Assembly: GCA_032622095.1 (NCBI GenBank)
Contig: CP136061.1
Span: 60,812,627-60,876,626, forward strand
DNA length: 64,000 bases
Reading direction: 5' to 3'
Origin: Siphonodentalium dalli
Taxonomy: Eukaryota > Mollusca > Scaphopoda > Gadilida > Siphonodentaliidae
The position numbers and the translations under genes were made by a program. The notes under the pieces are model-generated. The model was not told where the DNA came from. It ran no database searches and was given only the letters and a program-made list of their open reading frames with translations. Positions 46,880-58,317 of this stretch are shown piece after piece (positions within the stretch are counted from its first letter, which is position 1; every line of letters begins with the position of its first letter).

Positions 46880-47362
46880 ATTGGTATACTTCTGAATGAA
46901 CTTGCCTCCGGAATTTCATTTATCCTGTGCCCAATTAACTGGAAAATGGACAAACCTCACATCCAAGCATGTAATTATGATTAATTATCAGTATTGTCTT
47001 CCAGGGCACAACGCAAACCAACATCGAGTCCATGTGTATCAGTGTATTTTACCTCCAACGTATAAATCAGATCAATTATACAGCAGCACTCGGCAATCGT
47101 ACCAAATATTCATAATACGGTGGCATTCTGTAAGCACAAATTCCCTCTCAGTCGAGATGCAACATCTTTCAACCGATAACCTCTGGAAGGTATTACAAAT
47201 GTCAAACCCTATTACCATGTAAATACGTATACATCATCTAATTCATAGCATGTGTGTTCCGTTCTATTTTGTCGTGAGAGGGGATTCATACGTTGCAAAA
47301 ACTTATGCCCCAATCCCTTTTGTTTTTCATACAAATAAAATACGTTTCAAAGTCAAGTGTTG
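46880..47362 (+). mobile_element. LINE 3' end: ORF2 C-terminus and tail
   Basis: The frame 46896-47222 (no reliable start) reads toward QIFIIRWHSVSTNSLSVEMQ and DNLWKVLQMSNPITM, homologous to the LWKAL ending at the window start. It is followed by the shared tail (GGGGATTCATACGTTGC, AACTTATGCCCC, AAATAAAATACGTTTC). The stem-loop here (47280-47111+200, i.e. 47280-47311) has a mismatch in the upper stem. 5'-truncated and dead. Confidence 0.75.
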
Positions 47363-47402
47363 AAATAAGTCATCACTGCACCACCTTAATTTCGAATACT
47401 TA

Positions 47403-47640
47403 CACCGTATTCCGATATGCACCTTATGTATGGACATGCTTGGAGACGAATACCACACCGTTCTTTTATATACCCACGGTTAAGAGATCTGAGATTGAAA
47501 TATATCAAATCGTATATACTATACTACAGTCGACCTAACGTAATAAAACTTCATGACCTATTTAACTCTATCGGTATATACGGAAGCTATGAAAAACTTT
47601 ATAAAAAGGCCCAGATTCAGATAAACCACTCCTTATGCCT
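47403..47640 (+). pseudogene. Possible LINE ORF2 C-terminal relic of a second type
   Basis: The frame beginning at 47417 reads RDLRLKYIKSYI then YYSRPNVIKLHDLFNS. This resembles the (K)YY-RPN--KF-xLF ending of a LINE type common in marine invertebrates and is similar in pattern to PKYYWNNTNRNKFHCL at 55.5 kb. A poly-C run at 47647 and further frame disturbance follow. The match is by eye and short, so this is tentative. Confidence 0.4.
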
Positions 47641-50419
47641 AACAACGTGTTACACCCCCCCCCCCCCCACCGACGAAATAACAAATCATAGTATATACTA
47701 TTGTCCACACGACTGGCGGCCGATATACACCAATCTTGTTTATGAAAACACAATATCGAACATATGTGTCAATTATTTCACAATTTATGTGACTGATTTT
47801 GTAACATTTTATTTACCGTGAATTGTGGAAATCGGTCTCAGATTTTACAATTTACGGCAATCTTTTGACGATGGCAGAGGAGCATAATTATTGTTATTAG
47901 TTACATCTCTTCATTTTTCGTGCATTTATTTCTATAAATTCGTCATTAGCACAGACATTTTGGCGAACTTTTAGAAAACGGAAAGTAAGTTATGAATAGC
48001 GTCCATTGGTATTACAAAATTAGGACTGGTCGCTTGCCAACTAAACGGACAAACTATATTAAATACATTGGATAGCCATGATCGGACATTTGTAAGATCA
48101 TTAAAATTCACCAATATATCTAATACCGATATTGCAAAAAGACAGTATCGTACACGCGCGGTATAGTTTCAGATTGGCCGTATCTTCAGGCGGCAACCCG
48201 ATTGCACGAAATATGTTTGTTACTATAAATAGAAAAATAATAGTAGGCATGTAAGAATCCTACTGAGGTACTTTTGTAAAATAGAATAGAGTGTGCAGTC
48301 AATCAGAATGCGAGAAAGTCCAGCGAGATATAATATATACCAATATGTTCATATACATATTGTGAATTGCACTGAATTCTGACACCTTTCTTCTCAATAT
48401 GTATTGTCATACGATGAGAGTATCTTTCAATTGAATTGAATTGAATGAATTGAAGCCGGAAACCATCTACTCGCTCGAGTTATCCTTTGAATCAGTCTCC
48501 GGAAGCAAAGTCTGGGCCGCGCTTGGGGAGAGGGTCGGGTCTAAGACACATTTCATAGCAGCTAATCAGTGATTCAACTAACTAATGCTAACCGACACAT
48601 TCGGGACCGGTTGATTTGCATACGAAATTCCACCATCCCTGTCCATATATAGTCACCCGTCGGCTGTCTGCGGATACACAGAAATTATTATTAAAAATGC
48701 CACACCCCTAGATCTGTTTTAGATATGTATCCAACCATATTTAGACTTATACAAATGAACACCCGATATCTGTCATAGCCGGCATTGATCCGAAATGTAT
48801 GATGGGTGGACAGGAAGACAGCGCTTTACATGGCTATGTCCACTCCATGCAAAATTGCACCCAGTTGGGAGTAAGTGTGGTGTAGTTTTCTGTATCATAT
48901 TTAGCCCAAAATGGGCAAGAAACTGGTTTACAAGACAAATATATAAATCTTTGTATTAAATGTATAATGTATTCTATTTTGCCAGTACATAATCTCTTTC
49001 ATTACTCTCGCACAAGCCGTCAGATATATATTTAGATAGTTTATTGCTCATCGAAATAATGGTTGACACGTGAGCGCGTACATCACTCGTTCATGTGTAT
49101 ATACAATTAAATAATGATGCGCATTACATTTTGAAATTACAAATTCATGGTGCTTTCATTTGTGCATAATATCTATTTTGGTTGGGCGTTTCATTTTGTC
49201 AAAGTAGGGGTTATGTGGGGTGGGCTAGTGGCTGGGTGAGGAGGGTAGAGTCACGATGGGCAATCAATCAATAGCAGAGCTGGTTCAATACCCGATAACC
49301 GATAGTGGCCCGCATATTGTGAGGGCAACCAGATTGGTGTAAATGGGCATGCAATGTTGTGAAATGATCAACCAGAACTGTGGTTTCTACGTGCGGTGAC
49401 TTTCAAGTGAATATAACCCTCTGTGCGGTCTTTTCTGTACCAATACAGCTGGTGACGTCGTGGTATACCATATAGCGACGATAAACCGCAAACAAACCAA
49501 AGACATCGGGATAATGCAGGATGCAATGCAATGAACATCCATGTCATTTGGTAACATAGTATAGCAAACCCCAAGTCTCTGAATTTCGCGATAAAACGTT
49601 TAACATAACTAATATTGGCGTTCTTGGTCCATGAATGTCTATTGATTCCCTTGCGACCATTCTGGTTCTTTTGCACATAGTGGATTTCCCCACCTATTGG
49701 AGTTTCGGCTTTATCGCCATCATTAGCTCGATAATTATCGCCGAGAAAACGGAATTCCCAGTCCCGCAGTCCCGCACTGAATTATTCATCAACCAGCCGG
49801 CTTCCTTTCCCCCATTATCGTCTCCCTTGTTATTTGCTTTAAATATTCATTGTGTTTTGTTGTTATTTTTGTCATCGTCACAACATATACTTATGACTTT
49901 TGCAGCGGATGAATACGGTGACGTCACAACAGATAATAAAAACATTCCTGTGATTTGTGGGTAGATCAAGGCCATGTGTTTAGTGTCGTAAAGCACCTCA
50001 CATACTGATTATTGACTGCATGCCAACTTGCTATTTGTCCCTGCGGTTTGTATATACGATATATATATAATGAATGCTTAGGTCGATGCGATTCATAATG
50101 AGATCAATGTGTTTCATCCATGCTGACCTGCGGTATTGGGAAAGACACTCGTCGACTGTTTGTGATAAAAATACCCGCGCTGAGCTTTGGCATCGACTTG
50201 TATGCTTAAGTTCACACGTGCATCATTTAATACCATCGGGTACACAGTCTCGGGGTACAATCTATCTGGCGCGTTGTGCTTTCGTTCAGGAGTTTTAGTT
50301 TGAGCTTTATTTCCGTGTACATTGTTGTAAACAGTATGTAATCCATTGGAATCAATGATGCAACATAATGCACATGTCATCAAATATACATTGTATGGAT
50401 GTGATCCGACATCAAGCTT
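47641..50419. other. No gene recognised
   Basis: About 2.8 kb. Starts with a C homopolymer (about 15 bases from 47647). Opposed frames of 102-109 codons at 49368-49964 have no motifs. Confidence 0.45.
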
Positions 50420-50827
50420 AAAGGTACTCAATTAGATTCGATGGTCCCCATATCATCAGATTCCAACAATAACAACAACAAGAACAACAAGAACAACAAC
50501 AATAACAACATTTTTGAAATGCCGCTTCAGTTATCAGAATTGATTAATTGCCCAAAAATAATTCTAACAACAATCAACTATGGTATAAAATTGCCTGTTA
50601 TTTATTAACATTTTGTTTCGACGAAATTTTGCCGGTAGATTTTAGAGTTATCCATCTTCATCCGCAATTTGGTCCGAGACCGTCTTCTCGTCGACTTTTC
50701 AGTGTGCCACTAAAAAGTATCGTTGGTTAAAAATGATAGATTTCAAAAATCGATATCTGATCACTTTGAGATATGATGGGTGGGTTCCTCGACTCGAATA
50801 AAATATTTGTTACCCCCGAAGCCAAGG
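50420..50827 (+). repeat. Dispersed repeat C, contiguous copy
   Basis: Contains, without interruption, the two parts that lie 2.2 kb apart at 39145-39341 and 41577-41740. The internal (CAA/GAA)n tract is longer here (50465-50512). Confidence 0.75.
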
Positions 50828-51015
50828 AAACAATAATTTTCGAGCATTAATTCTTTAATGTTATATGGGTCCTGGCTGTCTTGTGTCTGCTACATGTATG
50901 TTCGCCACGTTTCGCGAAGCTTGTGCAGCATATATACGAGCGAGTCGAAATTGAACATGTTCGATCTTTTCACACAAAATTTTGTCTGAACAAATCAGAA
51001 CAATTTCAGCCTAAT
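50828..51015. other. Unassigned sequence
   Basis: Nothing recognised. Confidence 0.5.
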
Positions 51016-51394
51016 TTAAAGTCACGGATGGCCTTCATAGTGGGTATGCTGTTAAAATAGTCACACCCATTAAAACTGCCATAAGCAGAAATATTATTAA
51101 AATATAGACATATTTTGTTCTTATACAAATCGTAGTTATCGCGTAAATAGTATGTTAATGTCAAATTCATACACTTTGTTGTGTAAAAAAAAAGGCAGGT
51201 TCTGTGACGGTTTTGGAGTTTGTTTACATAACAAAGCGTCCTAAATTAACAATAGCATACTATTTACACATTATTTATGATTGTATATGAACAAGGTCTG
51301 TCTATATTTTAATATTCTTTCTGTAAATGACAGTTGTAACGCATGTGACTATTTTAACAGAAATACCCACCGCGAAGGCCATCCATGCCTTTAA
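51016..51394. mobile_element. TTAA MITE, diverged shorter relative of the AGGCACGGG family
   Basis: TTAA at 51016-51019 and 51391-51394. The inverted ends are about 48 bp and well paired (GGATGGCCTTC, GTGGGTAT, CTGTTAAAATAGTCACA). The middle matches the other copies: AAATATAGACATATTTTGTT, CGTAAATAGTATG, GTTTGTTTACATAACAAAG, CAAGGTCTGTCTATATTTTA. This copy shows the terminal symmetry better than copies 1 and 2. Confidence 0.8.
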
Positions 51395-51419
51395 GTCTGA
51401 AATGTTCAATTGCTCTTGT

Positions 51420-51834
51420 TTAGGGTACGTTCATACGCTGGCAAGTTTGCACGGTATGCTTTTGCGGGCATTTCGTCATAGAAAACCACATCGTGCCAGA
51501 ATATGAACGGAAACGTGCACATAACACGCATCTTTACCAAAGCGAAAGACATGAGAAGTAACATTGATCTAATTCCCCTTGTAACAGTGCTACTGGAATT
51601 TGCCTTCAAATATTTATTCTTGCGAGATAATTGCATGATATTTACAGGCAAATTCGGGTAGTCTCGTTACAAGTGCATGGAACTACAGGTATTTTACTTC
51701 GCACGTAGTTAGCTGTCGCACGGATGCACTTTATATACTTGTTTCCGTTCATATTATGGCACCATATCGTTTTCTACGACAAAATGCCTGCAAACCATAC
51801 CGTGCAAACTTGCCAGCGTATGAACGTACCCTTA
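51420..51834. mobile_element. Harbinger-like MITE with TTA target duplication
   Basis: TTA at 51420-51422 and 51832-51834 flank inverted ends GGGTACGTTCATACGCTGGC. The arms extend about 110 bp inward (AAGTTTGCACGGTATG, GGCATTT-GTC-TAGAAAAC, ATATGAACGGAAAC). TTA/TAA duplications and GGG-starting ends are typical of the PIF/Harbinger superfamily; assignment is inferred from that. The minus-strand 81-codon frame inside is not a transposase. Confidence 0.8.
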
Positions 51835-53058
51835 GGTATACAATTTCCAACTGTTGTTAATTGTGACCTACTATGGTTGGAGGAAATCCAGTTATCATAA
51901 TAATCTTAACATACATACTTTGGTGTTGTTGTGTCATGCACAATGGAAACAAATCAAAACAATTTCAATCTATATAGTTCTGAAATGCCCAAACGCCAAA
52001 GTTTAGGCATGAAATTTCCAATTGTTGTAAATTTTTAACGAAATATGGTGGATGAGACAGCCAAAAACTGTCACCTCGACACTTAACTGTGAAGTGTGGG
52101 GAAATTCGGTCTCCATGATGATCGAGCTTTAGAACAATTGGAATTAGAAAAACCCCGTTCCGTCGACGCGTGAATCTGTAGGTGGGGTTATTATGGCGAC
52201 AGACGATGGCACTCTCTGCCCTCTGTCGAGTATTGATCGAGACTATATCGCAAAAACTTTTCCTACATTTTAATATGTTAATCGATAATGCCTTTCAAAA
52301 ATACTATAAAGTACAATCCGTACACAGGAATCAATTAACAACGAAAGAGAGTTGGAACCCTATTGTGCACGGATTATCTTGTGGGACTCTGTATATACGA
52401 AGTGATGCGGGGGTGTTGGTGGCCAGATCCAGGCGAAGACCAAAACATTGAAATAATAAAATCCTGTTAGATGTATATTAGGAAATCTGGAAGATCCTAG
52501 CTGATCAACTATACACATATTAACGGACAAAGCTAACTGCGACAATTAAAGATAGATTATCAGTTTAAATAACAAATATTAAATAGTTGCGTGGGTATAA
52601 AATAATAAATTTGAACAGAAGACCCCTATCCGGAAAGGCTTCTATCAATTAATATTGATTTTATTTCGAATATTTTATTGGGCCCATTTATTTGTCTATT
52701 TTTAGAACAGACCATTCGGGTGATACTATATAGCGATAGAGAGCATTAGGCTGTTCATATGGCTACGTACCGAGCGTCGAATGTACCAGATTGGTTGGTT
52801 GTATTGTTTTATTCCACAGTTATAAGCGATAATGGGTATAATTAACGTTTATTTGTGGCAAAATTACACAATACAATTTCTGGTCTCTATTAAAAGTAAC
52901 CACTATTGCTCGTTAGATAAACATCCACACCTTTTAGACCAGAACATATTTGAAATAAAATGAATATTAATCGATAGAAGTATTTCCGGACAGGAGTCTT
53001 CTAATAGTTTATACCCCGGTAACTATATAATACATGTTTACAAAGAGATAATCCACCT
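51835..53058. other. No gene recognised
   Basis: About 1.2 kb without a supported feature. Confidence 0.5.
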
Positions 53059-53148
53059 TTAACCCTTTCAGTGCCAAGTCCGATTTTTGTATCAACCCAT
53101 ATTTCCTTGATCATTTTTCAAATTTATTGATTATAATAATGTGATACA
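53059..53148. mobile_element. Half-copy of the TTAACCCTTTCAGTGCC palindromic MITE
   Basis: Nearly identical to the left arm of 61395-61565 (TTAACCCTTTCAGTGCCAAG, CAACCCATATTTCCTTGATC, AAATTTATTGATTATAATAA), then diverges. The right arm is missing. Confidence 0.85.
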
Positions 53149-53837
53149 TTGATGGAAAGAGCTCTAAGATATACTCTATACTGGAAGAGGAAATATTACC
53201 AATGGTCCAACTCGAATGCTGACTGATGTGGTTAATTAAATTGTTAATGGCCGTTAGGAGTATCTGTGAATCTATCGGCCGAGCTCAATGGATTCCAGAT
53301 CCCTCGAGCGCACATAAACATCATAATAGACGACATTATGTATATATATATAATGTTGGTATAGGCTATAACCCAATTGGGAATAATACAAGACACACTG
53401 ACCAAGGCGCGTAGCAATACACATAACTTGTCATTTGATTCGAGCAAACGCTGCATGGTATTTATAAGGCTTTAGTCTGTTTTCTCGGGATGTTCAGCAC
53501 GATGTATGTATGGGTCATATGTGAACAAATCACAATACGAGAGAAGAAATTGTTCTGCTGTAAATATCATTTTCGTTGTTGGCCTAAGTGTGCTTTATAA
53601 CGGACTTTGTATCAAAATCAGCTAGTTAGAAACAAGCAATGACAATAACGTCATTGCCAATAATGTCATTTAGCACATGATAGCCTTTTCTCAAAGATCT
53701 TGTTAATTTGCATATATAATTAAGACACAGATGTAATACCAATTATAAAGTCACGTTGGTCTAATAAACTTACATTGAGATAATAATCGTGTTGCTTAAA
53801 TGTATTCATCGCATACTCAGAACAATTAGTAGCCACT
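53149..53837. other. No gene recognised
   Basis: Unassigned sequence. Confidence 0.5.
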
Positions 53838-53960
53838 TACAGTAATGCCCTGATAGCTTTCCGATGAATGGCAACAAGTCATATTTCCGACTAAATCTTG
53901 AAAAAAATTACCCATAATTCTGCTGTGGTTAAGGAGTCGATTATTTAGGCCATTACTGTA
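53838..53960. mobile_element. Mariner-like MITE, one-arm deletion derivative
   Basis: TA-flanked ends TACAGTAATGCC and GGCCATTACTGTA are both intact, but one arm is almost wholly deleted. After the left tip the sequence jumps to GATAGCTTTCCGATGAATGG and then follows the right arm of the 59.6-kb element. Confidence 0.8.
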
Positions 53961-54610
53961 ACACATGCATGTTTTAGCACCAGCAGGGACCTGAATATTA
54001 ATTGTATAGATGCTGGGATCCGATATCAACTTTATTTCGCTATACATTGTTGTAAACAAGTTTTAGTGCACCTTCCAAAACGATTTTGATTTAATTTCGA
54101 TGTTTTTCATTCATTTCTGGAATGCAATTTAACGAACATATTAACTTGCTCGTAAATATATATATATTTCTCAAGTTTCGGCGCCAGTATTTCTGAATGT
54201 ATGACCCATACGAATATAACAATACAATAACAGGATGTATATATGCTACAGCGCGATCCTGTCCTCCGAGAACATCTGCGACCGTAATCGTCTGGAAGCC
54301 AGACGTACATAGAACAATTCCTCCCTGTCCGCAAGCTGTATGGGCCGGATAATATTCAAAAGTCTGGGGAATTCTAGACACGGTTGATTTTTCTTTCGTG
54401 ATCTACGAAGATCCGTTGGTTTCACGAATCAATAAAAAAACAAGAAAAACACCGAGAACAAAGCATACACTTCGTGTCAGCCACACACGCCACATCAGAA
54501 CAACATACACGAGCTCATTCATAGACTAAGACTTTTATATTCTCAATACTTCGAAGCGTCTTTTGATTTCGCAACGTGGGTATTGTGACCCATTCTGTCA
54601 GTGAAATATA
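53961..54610. other. No gene recognised
   Basis: Overlapping minus-strand frames (75 and 96 codons, 54091-54381) without motifs. Confidence 0.45.
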
Positions 54611-55068
54611 TGACCCGCCATATCAAATCCAGTCGTAAGTCGGGATTTTTTTTACCCTGTGCCAATGCATTCTCTTATATATGCGAGCCAACCATAGGTC
54701 GCCTCGCATATATAATAGAATGCATTGGCCTAACAATTTTTGACAATTTTAATAATTTTTTCTTGTATTCTTTAACAATTTTATAAATTCACCCATACAG
54801 AGCCCCAGACAAACATGAGCAGACGACACTCTTCTATATGCTTCTATATATGTATGGGGCTCCCTGCAGGGTAATGGATGTTTTTTTTATTTTATGTCCT
54901 AAAAATTGTAAGAAACATTTATTTAAACAAAATTATAAAAAATTGTTAGGCCAATGCCTTCTCTTATATATGCGAGGCGACCTATGGTCGACTCGCATAT
55001 ATAAGAGAATGCATTGGCACAGGGTAAAACAAATCCCGACTTACGACTGGATTTGATATGGCGGGTCA
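54611..55068. mobile_element. Composite foldback element with two hairpin modules and TGACCCGCC ends
   Basis: TGACCCGCCATATCAAATCC (54611-54630) is mirrored exactly at 55049-55068, and the pairing continues through AGTCGTAAGTCGGGATTTT to ACCCTGTGCC. Inside lie two hairpin modules (54655-54733 and 54949-55020), facing each other, with the AT-rich spacer also seen at 17.5 and 38.4 kb. A TATATGTATGGGGCTCCCTG segment sits in the centre. The ends differ from the TTAACCC families, and no clear target duplication was found. Confidence 0.85.
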
Positions 55069-55239
55069 CATATATGCTAAACTCATAGAAGTAGAGTTAG
55101 TAGACAGACTTTAGGAGATAAACCATGGTTCCAAACTTCAAGTGGTAACAATAGCAACAAAATATAGCTTACGTCACGATCAGTTTTGTTAAAAAAAACC
55201 ATATAGCATATACAACTAGAATGCATTTTTATTGCAAAT

Positions 55240-55616
55240 GTAGTGCCATTATTCGTTAGGGTTCATCGAAAGCGTATAGAAGAAATCTGCAGAACATGCT
55301 ATATAGTTTATTTGCCATCTCATTTGTCTAACTACCTATTGAAAATCAGAACATCTAATCATAAATTACCAGTAGAAGAAAATAGATGGACAAAAGAAAC
55401 CACAAATTCAGCAGACAATTTAAGGTGTGTTTTATGTTAAATCACTTATGATTCTATGTCAAGAGTTACAAGATTTAAGCGAATTTCACATCCCCAAATA
55501 TTACTGGAACAACACTAACAGAAATAAATTTCATTGTTTACACTCAATTGAATATTTAAGCCTTCTTAAAAAAGTAAGCATATTTATAAAACTATCTTTA
55601 AAGGGGATACTACGTT
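55240..55616 (+). pseudogene. LINE ORF2 C-terminal relic, frameshifted
   Basis: The first frame (55243-55437) includes SHLSNYLLKIRTSNHKLPVE then RW, a motif that marks the ORF2 C-terminus of a widespread invertebrate LINE type, and ends NLRCVLC. After a frame change the next frame (55427-55615) continues LCQELQDLSEFHIPKYYWNN then NKFHCL and IFIKLSLKG, the expected final segment. About ten residues normally containing the HY-x-C part of the knuckle appear deleted at the junction. The rest of ORF2 is missing upstream. Confidence 0.75.
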
Positions 55617-55691
55617 AATGTAAATTGCATCATGGATTACAATATAATTGTGTGTGTATGTATTCTTATTGATATAGAGGATGTGAAATGA

Positions 55692-55828
55692 GTGTTTCTC
55701 TCATATGATATTTATGAAACGAGTCGAAGAATTTTCAGTTTTCTCGAGCCTCCGGCGAGATCGAGCCTCCGGCGAGAGAAAACTGAAAATTCGTGACGAG
55801 TTTCATAAATATCATATGAGAGAAACAC
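55692..55828. repeat. Long hairpin with duplicated centre
   Basis: GTGTTTCTCTCATATGATAT and onward (55692) pairs with ATATCATATGAGAGAAACAC (55809-55828). The centre is a direct duplication, CGAGCCTCCGGCGAGA twice, between TTTTCAGTTTTCT and AGAAAACTGAAAATTC. Probably a foldback element. Confidence 0.85.
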
Positions 55829-56629
55829 GAATTACATATTCTATTTATCATATGACACCTATAAATTGATTATGATGTCCAAAACGCACACAAATCACTA
55901 AATAGCTATATGACATCGGCATCAAAAGGTTAATGTGACGTCACTTCATTGCACTGGAAGCCCAATTACACCTGGTGAACTAGCAGAAATAATATGCACG
56001 CGAAGATATAGTGCGCTATTCTGTTCTCAGTTTGTGACATTATATCGTATGTTTATTAGATAAATACGAATTACATATTATATTTATCGTATAACAATGT
56101 CCAAAACTATATATTTCAAAATTATAATTGCGAGAATTTCGGCATCGCGTTGATTGACGCGCACGAATTTGACCTACATTTAGTTAGAGATGCGGCTCGG
56201 CTCATGCTGCCATTCAGCCAATCAGAACACACTTTTTGTCAACAAACCAATCAAATTATCGGAAGGTGATATGAACTAGTAGTTCATATGAAATTGATTT
56301 ATGACATACTTTCCAACGTAAATAATGATTGAGTCATATGATAAATGACTTATATGTTATGGGTGCCGTGTGTTTAGTATGTATATATGTTATTGCATGT
56401 TCCAACCTAATTGTTAGCTTTGCTAATAAACAATCAATATAACTTAGAAAAAGATTATTTTACAAGTAGCACTTCTTGTTTAAGACGTTATTTTATGCGA
56501 TATAATCAAAATAAATTGCAAATAGTGTTCGCCTATAGAGAACTACGACCGAACCCTTAAGATATAATGTAACTCCGCCACCGCAACCGCACGTGTGGTA
56601 TTGTATACTTGGTATTACATTTATAGTAA
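55829..56629. other. No gene recognised
   Basis: A direct repeat of CGAATTACATATT-TATTTATC (near 55830 and 56067), followed in both places by a TCCAAAAC word, indicates a diverged duplication. Confidence 0.5.
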
Positions 56630-56879
56630 GCCTGTCGTTACTCAGTTGATTCTCACACTCAGTTATAAAATTATATATGTAACTTGGAATGGTATATTGT
56701 GCATCTGGGGAGATGCTTGGGAAATATAAGCAGACGACAGGCAGGCGAAATAATACTATTAGTGTAGAAGAGTAGAAAGATTACTATTCATTGGTGGGGA
56801 ATTTTTAGATTGAATTTATTATCTGGATATTTCCTAAGGCAACTGCTCGTCAATGAGTATACAGTAAAGGCAGGGTTAA
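56630..56879. mobile_element. TTAACC-ended MITE (GACGAGTAGTT family), inverted
   Basis: Contains CTCAGTTATAAAATTAT, TTGGAATGGTATATTGTGCA, CATTGGTGGGGAA, TTATTATCTGGATATTTCCT and CTGCTCGTCAATGAGTATAC, then CAGTAAAGGCAGGGTTAA ending at 56879. The left end is eroded. Confidence 0.65.
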
Positions 56880-57194
56880 CCGATTATCCATATACTTTTG
56901 GGTTGTTGGATCTGTATAATTACCTGACAGGTAGTCAGATGAATCTAAACTTGATAGAAAATTAGGCAATTATTAAACTTTGGTAAACGAAAAAGAACCA
57001 CGTACTTCATTCAACTAAATTGTGATTACAACTTAAATTAGGTGACGTTACACTATTTATTTGCGACTAAAGGTCATCGTTCACACAAAAGTGTTATATT
57101 TAGACAACATTTCTGACAGAAATGAGTAACGGGTCGTGTTTATTGTACCAGGATCTTGTTTGGTTTATTTGGTTAAATTGGTGCTTTAAATAAG
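56880..57194. other. Unassigned sequence
   Basis: Nothing recognised in this ~300-base gap. Confidence 0.5.
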
Positions 57195-57345
57195 GATTAA
57201 CTGTCATGTGGACTGTTTTTATGGAGATGTAACCGTGAGGTAAGTGGACATAACTTGTGTAAAACCCGAAGGGTTTTACATAAAAGTTATGACCACTTAC
57301 CTCACGGTTACATCTCCATAAAAATAGTCCACATGACAGTTAATC
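57195..57345. repeat. Near-perfect 151-bp hairpin
   Basis: GATTAACTGTCATGTGGACT (57195) pairs with AGTCCACATGACAGTTAATC (57326-57345). Pairing continues through TTTTATGGAGATGTAACCGT and GAGGTAAGTGG to a centre AAAACCCGAAGGGTTTT. Only one or two mismatches are seen. Confidence 0.9.
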
Positions 57346-58317
57346 TTTATATTTATATACATTTATCGAAAAAGCCACTTTTGTAAATGTATTTAAATCG
57401 AAAAGTGTATCGTGATAAAAACAGCCCAAAATACCCAATAGCACCCTTGGCAAAAGTTAATAGGAACAATTTCTCTTCATATTGAAACCCGATGATGTAT
57501 TAAGTCAATCCTGCGCGAGTCCAAATGCGCCCAAAACATTACGCGTTCGTCTTTCCAAACCCAATGACGTATCGATGGTGTTATGAGCTTGGTGTTATGA
57601 GGCGTTGCGAATTCACCGAGAAATAACTGCAACTAGCCACGTGGGCGCCGACCAATCAGAATGCTGGATTTAGTGATGACAACACTTAGTATGTAAATAT
57701 TTGTCTTTAATCTTGCAGACTGATTTATGCAATTCTGATGTCTTGACCTCAGATAAGTCATCGAGATCCATGGTGCCATGACGTCAAAATCTGCCAAAAT
57801 TCCTCCGTTTTTCTTTGAATCCGGAAGTGTCATGTACGTGGGTTTTTGTGAGAAAATTAAACGGAAAACCTTTACTTTTTGTTACTTATTTTCAAAGTAT
57901 TTTCATGTCGCTTCATTTCTTGAATTTCCGGTCAAATACACGAACCCGTATTTTTACAATTATTATTAAGGGTCAAATATAGGCAAAATAAATTTAACAA
58001 AAAATCAGCTCAAATACGGGTGAACACAGGATGTTTTCTAAATCGCGGCCATGTGACATATTTGCATGTTGTCAATTGATGTTATTGCTGCAACACATGG
58101 AAAATTTGATTTTTAAAACACAATAGGCCATAGATCAGTGTGAAAATAACCGTAAGTCTAGTAGACCTGAAGTTTTGCTATCGCTGAATTCCAAACCTGG
58201 CTGCTGAATAGTATATGCTGAAACATATAGGGTTATGTTAAATAACGATACCTAATCTTAACCTCGTTTCCAGTCTGAAATCTCTAAACGCTGATGTGTC
58301 AGTCATGACTATGAACT
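57346..58317. other. No gene recognised
   Basis: About 1 kb without a supported feature; a 63-codon frame at 57778-57969 lacks motifs. Confidence 0.45.
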
